A stretch of 64,000 nt of DNA from Dongia mobilis (GTDB lineage: Bacteria > Pseudomonadota > Alphaproteobacteria > Dongiales > Dongiaceae). The position numbers were made by a program, and so were the translations under genes. Position 1 is the stretch's first letter; every line of letters starts with the position of its first letter. Below are positions 53,427 to 62,986 of this stretch, in pieces. A model generated the notes under the pieces. It saw only the letters and a list, made by a program, of their open reading frames with translations. It was not told the origin of the DNA and did not search any database. The stretch covers positions 248,001 to 312,000 of the forward strand of contig NZ_SNYW01000009.1 in assembly GCF_004363235.1 (NCBI RefSeq), written 5' to 3'.

Positions 53427-55496
53427 CTACCTCTTCACAGCCAGCGCATCCACCGCGACGGCGCCGCTTTCGTTGACGATGAGCGGGTTGACATCCATCT
53501 CGCTCACCAACCCTTCGAGGTCGGCGACCATGACCGAGAAGGCAGCGAAGGCACGCGACAGCGCGTCGATATCCGCCGGCCTGGCGCCGCGTTTGCCGTC
53601 GAGCAGGGGTCGCAGCGAGAGTCTGTCGATCTGCCAGCGCGCCTCCTTGGGGCCGAAGGGTGGCAGGGAGAAGCGCCGGTCCTTCATCATCTCGATGAGA
53701 ACACCGCCGGCGCCGACCATGACGACGGGGCCGAATTGTTCGTCGCGAGTCATGCCGAAGGAAATCTCGATCCCCTTCCCTGCCATCGGCATGACAAGGA
53801 CCCGTGGCCCCAGGCGATTGGCAAGGTCGGCATAGGCGGCCCTTACCGCCGCCGCATCGGCGAGGCCAAGTTTCACGCCGCCCACGTCGGATTTGTGCAG
53901 GATGCCCGGCATCGCTGTCTTGAGGACGATTGGATAACCGGCCTTGTCGGCGGCAGCGATGGCTTCCGCTTCAGTTTCGGCAAAGAAATGTGCCACGACC
54001 GGCACGCCGTAATCGGCGAGGAGATCAAGCGCCTCGGCCTCCGAGAGATCGCCGGTTCCGAGGCGCTGCTGCCATTTCGCGCGCAGGCCTTGCGGCGCCG
54101 TCGCCGCCGGATCATCAACCAGCGCCGCCCGGTCGCGCTGCGCCATGGCGGCCTTCACTACCCGCAGCATCGAGGCAACGCCGGAGAGCACCGGCACACC
54201 GTCATGGGCAAGTCTGGTGGTGAGGTCCAGATTGGCGTTACTGCCGACATTGGTCGTGTAGAAGACGGGCTTGGTCGTGCGTTGCGCGACGCGCCGCAGC
54301 ACATCGGCATAACTGGCGCTGAGAAAATAGCCGTCGCGCGCCTCGACGCAGAAGCTGGCCAGGGCCGTGTCGGGGTCGTCGACCAGGGCCTGCAGGCAAT
54401 CCTCGAAGATCGCCTCCCAATCATTGCCGGTACCCCAGGCGTCGAGCGGATTGATCGGCTCCAGCCCATAATCCAGTCGTGACGCCAGCTTCGCTTCGGT
54501 CTCCCTTGCGATCTTCGCGAAGGGCACGCCGGTCTCTAGCCCCAGATCCAGCACAAGCTCGCGGAAGCCGCCGGAATCATGGATCGTGGCGATGCCGCCG
54601 GGGGCGAGTTTGCGCTCGCCGGAAAAGAGATGCAGCGCATTGACGAGGTCATCCATGTTGGCAACCTCGATCACGCCATAGCGCTCGAACAGGGCCTGAT
54701 AGGCGGCGTGATTGCCGGCGATTGCGCCGGAATGTGACACGGCAAGAGCTGCACTTTCCGCCGTGCGGCCGACCTTCAGCGCCACGACCGGGATACCCAT
54801 CCGCTGCGCTTTGGCCAGCGCCGCCTTGAAGCCTTGCGGGTCGCGCACAGTTTCGAGGAACAGCCCAACCACCTTGGTCGCCGGAATGTCGAGCGCGAAG
54901 TCGAGGTAGTCGGCGACATTGGTTGCGAGTTCCTGCCCGGCCGAGACGGCGAGGCTGAATCCGAAACGTCGATCAGTGTGGCAGAGCGCCGAAAAGGCGG
55001 AACCGGAATGCGTGAGGAAGGCGACATTGCCCTTCCTGATCCAGGCCGGCGGCGGAAAGCCGCAAACGCGCAGGCCAAAATCCATGTGGTAGAAGCCCAT
55101 GCAATTGCCGCCACAGATCGCGATCCCGTTCGCCTTGGCCTTCGCGGAAAGACGCGCGGTCAGCCTGGGCTCTGCATCGTTCTCGACATAGCCGCTGGCA
55201 AAGATAGTGGCGGCGCCGATGCCGCACTGGATCACCTCGTCGAGCGCCGCCTCGAGCCGCGCATTGGCGATCCCCAGCACGGCAAGGTCGACCACCTCCG
55301 GCAGGGCCCTGAGCGACTTGTAGCATTTCTGGCCGTCGATCTCGTCATATCCCGGATTGACGAAATAGACCCTCGACGGTGTCCCCGGCATCGCGGTCGA
55401 GGTGATCATGCCGCGCCCGACGCTGCCTTCCTTGGGGCTGGCTCCCACCAGGGCAACGCTCTTCGGCCGCAGCAGCCGGTCAAGTTTGTGGGCCAC
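53427..55496 (-). CDS. ADP-forming acetate/acyl-CoA synthetase (fused CoA-binding and ATP-grasp)
   Basis: About 689 residues. The N-terminal CoA-binding domain (LLRPKSVALVGASPKEGSVGRGM, AVLGIANARLEAALDEVIQCGI), a succinyl-CoA ligase-like middle with the His-bearing segment VSHSGAIAGN and ATIHDSGGFREL, and a C-terminal ATP-grasp (GYPIVLKTAMPGILHKSDVGGVKLGL, GVLIEMMKDRRFSLPPFG). The enzyme forms acyl-CoA from an acid, ATP and CoA or the reverse. Start GTG 55496 is well supported by GAAGGG seven bases upstream. It may activate the carboxylate product of the guanidino pathway; this is inference. Confidence 0.88.
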   Translation of the reverse strand: MAHKLDRLLRPKSVALVGASPKEGSVGRGMITSTAMPGTPSRVYFVNPGYDEIDGQKCYKSLRALPEVVDLAVLGIANARLEAALDEVIQCGIGAATIFASGYVENDAEPRLTARLSAKAKANGIAICGGNCMGFYHMDFGLRVCGFPPPAWIRKGNVAFLTHSGSAFSALCHTDRRFGFSLAVSAGQELATNVADYLDFALDIPATKVVGLFLETVRDPQGFKAALAKAQRMGIPVVALKVGRTAESAALAVSHSGAIAGNHAAYQALFERYGVIEVANMDDLVNALHLFSGERKLAPGGIATIHDSGGFRELVLDLGLETGVPFAKIARETEAKLASRLDYGLEPINPLDAWGTGNDWEAIFEDCLQALVDDPDTALASFCVEARDGYFLSASYADVLRRVAQRTTKPVFYTTNVGSNANLDLTTRLAHDGVPVLSGVASMLRVVKAAMAQRDRAALVDDPAATAPQGLRAKWQQRLGTGDLSEAEALDLLADYGVPVVAHFFAETEAEAIAAADKAGYPIVLKTAMPGILHKSDVGGVKLGLADAAAVRAAYADLANRLGPRVLVMPMAGKGIEISFGMTRDEQFGPVVMVGAGGVLIEMMKDRRFSLPPFGPKEARWQIDRLSLRPLLDGKRGARPADIDALSRAFAAFSVMVADLEGLVSEMDVNPLIVNESGAVAVDALAVKR

Positions 55497-55652
55497 CGGA
55501 ATTCCCTTCTCGCACGTCATCCTGCGCGCCGGAGAATTCCCGACTTGCTTTCGGCTTGTCCAGACGAAACGCGCGAGAAACCATCCTTTCAGCCCGCCAA
55601 TCTTGTTGGAGCGGCATGATCTGGATGAATGCCCCCGCTTTCCTTGCGAAAA

Positions 55653-56654
55653 CTACGCGTCCTTCTTGCCCGCGAGCGCCGCCAGGGCGGCACGCTCGCG
55701 GATGGCCTGTTCCTGGGCGCTTGCCAGCCGGGCTTCGAAATGGCGTTGCGCTTCCTCGTGCATGGGGCCGTAGATGTCGAACCAGAGCTGGGCGTCGGTG
55801 GCGACGATGAGGCGCCCCATCTGCCAGGAATTGGGTTCGGCGCGACCGTCGAGCCAGCTTTCCAGGATCTTCACCGAGACACCGGTACTGGCGGCCAGCA
55901 CCTCGCGGCGCAATTGGCCGACCGGTTCCAGCCGCTTGCGCAGGGCGGCGGCAATGCGTGCGCGATGTGCCTGGCGCCCCTGCGCCTCCTGATCGAGCGC
56001 CACGACAACGGCATTATCGTTGTCGCCCTTCGCCTTTCTGCTGCCGCCGGAGAAATGCGCCGGAAAGACCGAGGCGAGATAGAGCCGGCAGATGCGTTTG
56101 GCTTCCTGGCGGTTGAAGGTCTTCGGCTCCATCAGGCAGTCGAACCACATGCCATCGATCATGGCGTTGAGGCCGATGGCGACGTCGCGTGCATTCACAT
56201 CGCCATAGCCGCCTTCCTGGATGATGCGCTGGCACAGCGTCTCGGTTTGGGCGAGGTAATCCTGCTCCAGGTTGTTGACCACGTCGTGATAGCTGGCATT
56301 GCTGCGCGCCTCGGCCCAGAAGGCGTACCAGATCGAGACCTTCTCAACGTTGCAGACGGTGGGATGAAAGTCGGCCTCGATCATCGCCTCGAGGCCCGCC
56401 GCCGGCGAGACCTTGCCCTTGTTGATCGCCGCCTGCCAGAAGGCCGAATACTCCTCGGCGATCTGCTCCAGCGTGGCGATCAGCAGCTGTTCCTTCGACT
56501 TGAAGTAGAAATTGACGATACCGGGCGAGAGACCGGCCTCGGATGCCACATGGGTCAGCGTGGCACTCGCATAGCCGACGCGTCCGATGGCGCGGATGGT
56601 GGCATCGATCAACTGCTTGCGGCGAACTTCCTTGGCCGCTTCGGCCTTGGCCAT
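55653..56654 (-). CDS. BetI-like TetR regulator with an extra C-terminal domain
   Basis: 333 residues, much longer than the ~195 usual for BetI/TetR. The N-terminal HTH is RRKQLIDATIRAIGRVGYASATLTHVASEAGLSPGIVNFYFKSKEQLL and the next ~150 residues resemble the BetI ligand domain. From about residue 215 a Lys/Arg/Ala-rich extension includes GQLRREVLAASTGVSVKILESWLDGRAEP, which reads like a second, Xre-like HTH. ATG 56654 has GGGAGG upstream. It is divergent from the class III aminotransferase, whose promoter region holds paired GAATCGAT sites. Confidence 0.85.
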   Translation of the reverse strand: MAKAEAAKEVRRKQLIDATIRAIGRVGYASATLTHVASEAGLSPGIVNFYFKSKEQLLIATLEQIAEEYSAFWQAAINKGKVSPAAGLEAMIEADFHPTVCNVEKVSIWYAFWAEARSNASYHDVVNNLEQDYLAQTETLCQRIIQEGGYGDVNARDVAIGLNAMIDGMWFDCLMEPKTFNRQEAKRICRLYLASVFPAHFSGGSRKAKGDNDNAVVVALDQEAQGRQAHRARIAAALRKRLEPVGQLRREVLAASTGVSVKILESWLDGRAEPNSWQMGRLIVATDAQLWFDIYGPMHEEAQRHFEARLASAQEQAIRERAALAALAGKKDA

Positions 56655-56704
56655 CGGCAATGCCTCCCTTCAGGCGATCGGTAATTAAATTAGGCAAACC
56701 CCGT

Positions 56705-56728
56705 GAATCGATCCCACCCCGAATCGAT
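56705..56728. promoter_or_regulatory. Repeated GAATCGAT sites in the divergent promoter region
   Basis: GAATCGAT occurs at 56705-56712 and 56721-56728, 16 bases apart, so the copies lie on nearly the same DNA face. Each holds a self-complementary ATCGAT. The site lies 50-75 bases upstream of the BetI-like start; the rest of the 269-base gap to 56923 is AT-rich and likely carries the aminotransferase promoter and a leader. Confidence 0.45.
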
Positions 56729-56923
56729 TAAGTGCATGATATCTCTCAATTTGCTGCACCCGCAATATTAAATACTCATTCAGCGATCTTGAGCATTCCC
56801 CAACCTCATGATAGATTTTTTATACAAACATTCAATGACCGGACGGTGACGAGCTGGGAATCGGCATCCAACCGGAGCGCGGGAGAAGCCCGCAATTCAT
56901 TGTATTCATGGAGATTTTTCATC

Positions 56924-58297
56924 ATGTCGACGATCAAGACCGAGCGCCGGAATCTGGACAAGAGCCGGGCGCACTTCCAGGAAGCGGTCAAGCACATGCC
57001 CTTGGGCGTCAGCTCCAATTTCCGCTATTGGGGCGACGACAACACCATCTTCGTCAAGCGCGGCAAGGGTGCGCGCCTCTGGGACATCGATGGCAACGAA
57101 TACATCGACTATCGCCTCGGCTATGGCCCGGCGATCCTCGGTCACTGCCATGACACGGTCGATGCCGCCGCGCGCGAGGCGCAGCCGGTCGGCACGGTCT
57201 ATGCGCTCGGCACCGAGAAGGAAGTCACCGTCGCCAAGCTGATCAAGGAGATGATGCCGGCGGCCGATCTGGTGCGCTTCTCCAATTCCGGCACCGAGGC
57301 GGTGATGGCGGCGCTGCGCCTTGCCCGCGGCTATACCGGCAAGGACAATTACGTCACCTTCGAGGGCTCCTATCACGGCCTGTTCGACGCCACCATGTGG
57401 ACCGCGGACCCGGATGACATGAAGGACCAGTCCAAGGATCCGCGCGTCATCACCTATGGCCAGGGCATCCCGCAGCTGGTGCGCCAGCTGTTCTGGCAGG
57501 TGCCGTACAACGACGCGCAGCGCCTCGAGGACGTGCTGAAGAAGAACCACGACACCATCGCCGCCGTCCTCATCGAGCCGATCCTCGGCAATTGCTGCGG
57601 CATCCCCTCGAAGCCGGAATTCATCAAGGCGGTGCGCGAACTGTGCACCAAATACAATGTCCTGATGATCGTCGACGAAGTGAAGACCGGCTTCCGCGTC
57701 GCCAAGGGCGGCGCGCAGGAACTCTACGGTATCCAGGCCGACATCTTCACCGTCGCCAAGGCGATGGCCAATGGCTATCCGATCTCGGCGATCGGCGGCC
57801 GCGAGGAGATCATGCGCAAGTATGGCAAGGGTGTCGCTCATGGCGGCACCTACACCGCCCAGGCGATGAGCCTCGCCGCCGCCGAGGCGACGCTCACCAT
57901 CCTCAAGGATACCGACGCGCTGAAGAACATCGCCGCCTATGGCCAGGCCATGCAGGACGGCATGCGCAAGGTTCTCTCCAAGCGCGGTATTCCCCACAGC
58001 TTTACCGGCCATCAGTCGATGTCGGGCCTGTTCTTCTCGGCCGAGGCGCCGACCACCTATCGCAACTGGAAGCTCTCGGACTACACCTTCTACGACACCA
58101 TGGCCGGCTATCTCATCGACATGGGCGTCATGTGCGAACCCGACAGCCGCGAGCCTTGGTTCATCTCGGCCGGCCACGACAAGGCCTGCCTCGACGAGAC
58201 CCTCGCCAAGTTCGAAGAGGCGGTCGACCTCACCCTTGACGAACTGGCCAGGGGCCGCGCCGAGGAAGCCAAGCTGATGCCCGGCATCAGCGGGTAA
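56924..58297 (+). CDS. Class III PLP aminotransferase, glutamate-1-semialdehyde aminomutase-like
   Basis: 457 residues. Fold type I, class III: GARLWDIDGNEYIDYRLGYGPAILGH, VRFSNSGTEAVMAALRLARGYTGK, FEGSYHGLFDA, MIVDEVKTGFRVA, PLP lysine in IFTVAKAMANGYPISAIGG, and THGGTY-like HGGTYTAQAMSLAAAEATL. Nearest group is GSA-aminomutase-like, but the neighbourhood suggests an amino- or guanidino-acid substrate rather than haem synthesis. ATG 56924 has GGAG about ten bases upstream; the open frame extends upstream without protein-like content. Confidence 0.88.
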   Translation: MSTIKTERRNLDKSRAHFQEAVKHMPLGVSSNFRYWGDDNTIFVKRGKGARLWDIDGNEYIDYRLGYGPAILGHCHDTVDAAAREAQPVGTVYALGTEKEVTVAKLIKEMMPAADLVRFSNSGTEAVMAALRLARGYTGKDNYVTFEGSYHGLFDATMWTADPDDMKDQSKDPRVITYGQGIPQLVRQLFWQVPYNDAQRLEDVLKKNHDTIAAVLIEPILGNCCGIPSKPEFIKAVRELCTKYNVLMIVDEVKTGFRVAKGGAQELYGIQADIFTVAKAMANGYPISAIGGREEIMRKYGKGVAHGGTYTAQAMSLAAAEATLTILKDTDALKNIAAYGQAMQDGMRKVLSKRGIPHSFTGHQSMSGLFFSAEAPTTYRNWKLSDYTFYDTMAGYLIDMGVMCEPDSREPWFISAGHDKACLDETLAKFEEAVDLTLDELARGRAEEAKLMPGISG

Positions 58298-58320
58298 ACC
58301 GGACTACAGTACCGCGCTGA

Positions 58321-58358
58321 ACGGCGCCGTGCCCAACAGGGTGCGGCGCCGTTTCTCT
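58321..58358 (+). terminator. Rho-independent terminator after the class III aminotransferase
   Basis: ACGGCGCCG (58321-58329) pairs with CGGCGCCGT (58344-58352) across a 14-base loop and is followed by a T-rich run (TTCTCTT). It lies about 24 bases after the stop. Confidence 0.75.
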
Positions 58359-58402
58359 TGACCGTCTTGCCAAAGCCCGGCCAGCCCAGCAGGATCTGGC
58401 CC

Positions 58403-59602
58403 ATGTCCGACCATGCCCCGGCCCAACCGCTCGACGATCTCCCGCACTGGCTGGCGGAGGCCGGTCTTGCCGGCATGCCGGTCGAGGCGATCCTGGCCGG
58501 CTTCGTGCGGCAGCTCAATGCCCATGACTTCCATGTCGGCCGCGTCTATCTCGGTGTTCGGCTGCTCAATCCGCTGATCCGGGCAGAAGGATATATCTAC
58601 GAACGCCAGGCGGATCTGGTGACGCGGGAAACATACCAGCACGCCGCCATGCCGGCGGATTATCAGCGCTCGCCGATCCATTACATGATCACCCACAACG
58701 AGTACCAGCTGTTCAGGCCGCTTAGCGGACCTCAGGCGATGCTCGATTTCGACATCCTCCGCGACCTTGCGGCACGGGGCTACAGCGCCTGGAGCGCGCG
58801 CCTCATCCCCTTCGCGCTGCTCGAATCGGCACAGCACCCGGCGGAACCCCTCGGCTTCATCATCACCGCCTGCTGCGACCATGCGGCGGGCTGGACGCCG
58901 GCGCACAAGCAGGCTTTCGACCGGTTGCTGCCGCATCTTTCCGCCGCGATCCAGGGGCGCGTCTTCGCCACCCTCGCCCAGGACCTGCTCACCACCTATC
59001 TCGGCGGCGACGCGGCGCGGCGCGTACTGGGCGGCACGACGACGCGCGGCGACCTGCGCGCCATCCGTGCTGCCATCCTCTATGCCGATCTGCGCGGCTT
59101 TACCGCGCTTGCCGAAACGCTGCCGCCCGAGAACCTGCTCGCCTCGCTCGATCGCCATTTCGACCGGCTGGTCGCCCCGATCGAGGCGCATGGCGGCCAG
59201 GTGCTGAAATTCATGGGCGACGGGCTGCTCGCCGTTTTCCCGGTCGAGGGCAGTTCGGAAGCCTCCGCCTGCGCCGGCGCCCTGGCCGCCGCCCGGGATG
59301 CGCTGGCCGCCAATGTGCAGCTGCGGGAGACGGCGCCCGACGCCATGGCGCTCGATCTCGCCCTGCATCTCGGCGACGTGCATTACGGCAATGTCGGCGG
59401 TGTCGGCCGGCTCGATTTCACCGTCATCGGCCCGGCGGTGAATGCCGCCGCGCGCATGGAACAGAAATGCCAGGAGATCGGCACACCGCTGCTGCTCTCG
59501 GATGCCATCGCCGCACGCCTGGACGGATCGCAGCTGCGCTCCCTCGGCTGCCACGCCCTGCGCGGCATTGCCGGCACCCGCGAGTTGTTCACGCTTCGCT
59601 GA
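58403..59602 (+). CDS. Class III adenylate/guanylate cyclase
   Basis: 399 residues from ATG 58403. The first ~200 residues form an unassigned sensory region with VYLGVRLLNPLIRAEGYIY and HYMITHNEYQLFRPLSG. The cyclase domain follows: metal Asp residues in ILYADLRGFTALAE and VLKFMGDGLLAVFPVE, and GPAVNAAARMEQKC near the end. It makes cAMP or cGMP from the triphosphate; both metal sites are intact. No membrane segment is seen. Its 3' end overlaps the convergent MscS gene by 14 bases. Confidence 0.87.
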   Translation: MSDHAPAQPLDDLPHWLAEAGLAGMPVEAILAGFVRQLNAHDFHVGRVYLGVRLLNPLIRAEGYIYERQADLVTRETYQHAAMPADYQRSPIHYMITHNEYQLFRPLSGPQAMLDFDILRDLAARGYSAWSARLIPFALLESAQHPAEPLGFIITACCDHAAGWTPAHKQAFDRLLPHLSAAIQGRVFATLAQDLLTTYLGGDAARRVLGGTTTRGDLRAIRAAILYADLRGFTALAETLPPENLLASLDRHFDRLVAPIEAHGGQVLKFMGDGLLAVFPVEGSSEASACAGALAAARDALAANVQLRETAPDAMALDLALHLGDVHYGNVGGVGRLDFTVIGPAVNAAARMEQKCQEIGTPLLLSDAIAARLDGSQLRSLGCHALRGIAGTRELFTLR

Positions 59603-62024
59603 GCGGCGGTTCCGCCCCGGGGGACAGCGCATCCGACGGCGCGGCGTCGTCCCGCCCCTTCTTCGGCTGCACGATATGCATGGTCCGCTGCGGAAACGGA
59701 ATCTCGATGCCGGCGGCGTCGAACGCTTCCTTGAGGCGCCAGTTGAAGGTGCGCCCCACTTCCCATTGCCGGATCGGCTTGGTCTTGATGCGCGCCTTGA
59801 TGATGACGGCGGAATCGGCAAAGCGATCGACACCCAGGATCTCGATCGGCTCCAGAATGTCGCGCGACAGCCTGGGGTCCTTCCGGAGGTCGGCCGCGAC
59901 CGCCTGGATCACCTCCATCACCTGCCGGATGTCCTGGTCATAGGCGATCGAGATGTCGAACACGGCATAGGAGAAGTCGCGGGTCATGTTCATCACCTTG
60001 GTGATGGCGCTGAACGGCACGGTATGCACCGTGCCGGCCTGATCACGCAAGCGCACGGTACGAATGGTCATGCTCTCGACCACGCCGCTATTGCCTTCCA
60101 GATCGACCACATCGCCAACCGCAATGGTGTCCTCGACCAGGATGAAGATGCCGGTGATGATATCCTTGACCAGGGTCTGGGCGCCGAAGCCAACCGCCAG
60201 ACCGACGACGCCGGCGGCTGCCAGAAGGGGCCCGATCTCGATGCCGATCTCCCCCAGGATCAGCAGGGTGATGATGGTCCCCAGCGTCACGCGCACGACA
60301 TTCCTGAGCAGGGGCAGCAGGGTGCGCGCGCGCGACCGGCGTGAGAGATCCGAATAATCGGCGCTGCGCTTCTGCAAGTGGCTTTCCACCGCAATGCTGA
60401 ACAGCTCCGACAGCACGATTCCGCCAATCACGAACAGCCCGATCGTCATCACGCTGCCGACGATCCTCTGCCCGATCGGCGCGGTGAGCCAGGCCAGGAA
60501 ATCGACCCCCCAAATCTGCAGCAGGAGGATGGCGACAAGGACCGTCAGCAATGCGACCACGGCACGCCGAAGAATGTCCAGATAGATCTGCACCCGGTGC
60601 CAGGGTCCGCTATGCCACCAGCCCAGGCGGCCCTCATCGGCAAAATATCGCTTGAAGGCCCGCTTGATCAGGCGAACGACCACCCGCAGGAGAATGATAA
60701 GCAGGATACTGAGAATTGCCCCCCTGAGCGCAAAGAGAAGCAGTGCAACCGGCGCCATCATCCAGAGCAGGTAGAAACCAAGCACGCCCAGGGTGGCGAA
60801 GCTCGACCAGTTGCGCCGCAGCGAGTTCTCGGCCTTGGCCAGGGATCGTGTCGCCAGGGCGGCGGCTGCATTGTCGGCCCCGGCGGCAAGGGCCTCGATT
60901 TCCTGTGCCGCCTGCACCTGATCGTGCAGGGCCAGGATGCGGCGCAGCCGGTAAATCGTGTAGAGCGCGATCACGATCGTCACAAACCCGACGATATGCA
61001 CCAGCAGGCGAATGAGCGCCTCGTCGACGCCCATCGCCCCGGCCAGTTCGATCATCATCACGCCGTAACTCAGGGTGATGGCAAGATGGAGGACCGACGC
61101 GCGCAGGAAGTTCGCCGCCTCGTCGGTGAACCAGTCGGGCATGATGCGCCCGCGTGCAGCCGCGATATCGAGCCCGCCGACCGCCATGATCAGCAGCACC
61201 GCCGTCTGCGCATTGATCAGGGCCATAGCGACGATACTTGGCGTGGCGCCCAGATCGAAGGCAATCACCAATGCATAGCCGGTCAAGCCGAACAATACTG
61301 CCGGCAGCAGTTTCAGCACCACGCCAAGCGCGCTGCGCCAGACCAGGCGCGTGACCGTACGCGCATGACCCAGCAGGCGTTGCACCGGCCGCCGCAGCAG
61401 AAAATGGGCAAATGCCCCGACCAAGCTGGCGCCCACCAGGATGACCAGCAACTCCCAGGAAAGCGAGGCCCAGAAGGCACGGAATTTCGGACTATGGGCG
61501 ATCTGGTCGAGTTGCCCGATCTCGTCGGCAAGCCCCCCCACCCAACGCCATGATTCTTCGAGATTGGAGCGGATCTCGCCCACCATGCCGTCGAGCGCCA
61601 CCAATGTGCCGCTACCTGGCAGAGGGACGCTCTCGCCGGATGGCGCCACCGTCTGACCGGTCCAGCCGGAAAGTTTCTCGGCCAATGTCTCGTCAGCACT
61701 GGCCGGCTGTTCCTCCGGTGGCGCCGAATTGCCCGAACCGGATGCGCTCTGTTCCAGTTCCTGGGCGGCCTTCAACAACTCGAGCTGCCGCAGCAGAAGT
61801 TCTCGCTTCTCCGGATCCTTCAGCGAATCAATCAGCTGCTGGGTATCGGCGGCAGGGTCCTGCGCCGGCGCTTCCGCGGTCCCCGTGTCGACAGGCGTCA
61901 TTCCGGGAATGGTCTGGGCCGTCGCTGGCGCGGCTCCGAGCATGGGCATGCCCAGGCCGGAAAGCATCAGGAGGACGGCACTGATCAGGATGACGGCCGG
62001 TCGGCGCGGATTTGGGGCGTGCAT
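59589..62024 (-). CDS. Large MscS-type mechanosensitive ion channel
   Basis: 811 residues. A signal-like segment, a periplasmic Pro/Ala/Glu-rich part with a short coiled coil (LKDPEKRELLLRQLELLKAAQELE), and about ten membrane helices precede the MscS core. The pore helix is in GPLLAAAGVVGLAVGFGAQTLVKDIITGIFILVEDTI, followed by the beta domain GDVVDLEGNSGVVESMTIRTVRLRDQAGTVHTVPFSAI. It releases solutes on hypo-osmotic shock. Resembles YnaI/MscK-sized channels. The gene converges with, and overlaps, the cyclase. Confidence 0.93.
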   Translation of the reverse strand: MHAPNPRRPAVILISAVLLMLSGLGMPMLGAAPATAQTIPGMTPVDTGTAEAPAQDPAADTQQLIDSLKDPEKRELLLRQLELLKAAQELEQSASGSGNSAPPEEQPASADETLAEKLSGWTGQTVAPSGESVPLPGSGTLVALDGMVGEIRSNLEESWRWVGGLADEIGQLDQIAHSPKFRAFWASLSWELLVILVGASLVGAFAHFLLRRPVQRLLGHARTVTRLVWRSALGVVLKLLPAVLFGLTGYALVIAFDLGATPSIVAMALINAQTAVLLIMAVGGLDIAAARGRIMPDWFTDEAANFLRASVLHLAITLSYGVMMIELAGAMGVDEALIRLLVHIVGFVTIVIALYTIYRLRRILALHDQVQAAQEIEALAAGADNAAAALATRSLAKAENSLRRNWSSFATLGVLGFYLLWMMAPVALLLFALRGAILSILLIILLRVVVRLIKRAFKRYFADEGRLGWWHSGPWHRVQIYLDILRRAVVALLTVLVAILLLQIWGVDFLAWLTAPIGQRIVGSVMTIGLFVIGGIVLSELFSIAVESHLQKRSADYSDLSRRSRARTLLPLLRNVVRVTLGTIITLLILGEIGIEIGPLLAAAGVVGLAVGFGAQTLVKDIITGIFILVEDTIAVGDVVDLEGNSGVVESMTIRTVRLRDQAGTVHTVPFSAITKVMNMTRDFSYAVFDISIAYDQDIRQVMEVIQAVAADLRKDPRLSRDILEPIEILGVDRFADSAVIIKARIKTKPIRQWEVGRTFNWRLKEAFDAAGIEIPFPQRTMHIVQPKKGRDDAAPSDALSPGAEPPLSEA

Positions 62025-62164
62025 TCTGACAACGGCTCCGGAGATCTATTGCGACCCGTTGTTTTAGCCAATCTCGGCAGCAAATGTCGAATTCTGCGGT
62101 CCCGCCAGTAACCAGATTGCCCAACGCCAAATCTGGATGAGGGTTCCAGCCGGCAGCGCCGCGC

Positions 62165-62986
62165 CTACGCATCCGCCGCCGGTATCGTGCCCGGAAACAG
62201 TTTCCACGCCCCGGCGGCGTCGAGATAGGGCAAGGATGGATAATCCGTGATCGTCAGGCCGCCATCCACCACCAACACCGACCCGGTCACGAAGGACGCG
62301 TCATCGGACGCCAGGAAGATGACCGCCCGCGCGATTTCGTCGGGTGTTCCCATGCGGCCCAGCAGCGAGGCCCCCTTTTCCCACTCGGCCGGGGCACCGC
62401 TGCCACCCGTGGTCTCGGTCCTGATCCAACCCGGCGAAACGGCGTTGGCCCGGATGCCATGCGGCGCGCCTTCCGTCGCCTGGGCCCGTGTCAGGGATTC
62501 CAGTGCCGCCTTGGCCACACCATAGCTGCCCCAATTGCCGTGGAAGGTCGCGGTCGAGGAAATGTTGACGATGGCACCGCCACCGGCCGCACGCAGCGCC
62601 GGCATGGCATAGGCGGCGACGAAATAGGCCGAATGCAGGTTGGCCGCCAGGATCTTGTTGAGGCGTTCGCCGGGCCTGTCATCCTTCTCGACGCCGCAGC
62701 GCCGGGCGCCGGCGCCGGCATTGTTGACCACGACATCCAGACGCCCGAACCTGGCGACCACCTCTGCGACCAGCGCTTCTGCCTCGGTCTCGACACCGAC
62801 GTCGCGGCGCAGGAAGACGGCCTCGATGCCGTCGCCGCCGAGGTTTTGTGCGGCACTCCTGCCCTTCTCCGGATCGCGCCCGGCGATTGCAAGGCGGGCA
62901 CCTTCGCGCCCCGCGCGGTGCGCGATGCCAAAGCCGATTCCGGTCGTCCCGCCGGTGACCAGGACCACCTTATCCTTCAGCCTCAT
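62165..62986 (-). CDS. Short-chain dehydrogenase/reductase
   Basis: 273 residues. Classical SDR: VVLVTGGTTGIGFGIAHRAG (T-G-x3-G-x-G), NNAGAG, catalytic Ser in VNISSTATF, SYGVAKAALESLT (Y-x-x-x-K), and PGWIRTET. The N-terminus MRLKDKVVLVTGG starts at ATG 62986 with GGGAGGGCAGGG upstream, inside the 3' end of the TetR gene (17-base overlap), so the two are co-transcribed. Substrate unknown. Confidence 0.92.
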   Translation of the reverse strand: MRLKDKVVLVTGGTTGIGFGIAHRAGREGARLAIAGRDPEKGRSAAQNLGGDGIEAVFLRRDVGVETEAEALVAEVVARFGRLDVVVNNAGAGARRCGVEKDDRPGERLNKILAANLHSAYFVAAYAMPALRAAGGGAIVNISSTATFHGNWGSYGVAKAALESLTRAQATEGAPHGIRANAVSPGWIRTETTGGSGAPAEWEKGASLLGRMGTPDEIARAVIFLASDDASFVTGSVLVVDGGLTITDYPSLPYLDAAGAWKLFPGTIPAADA

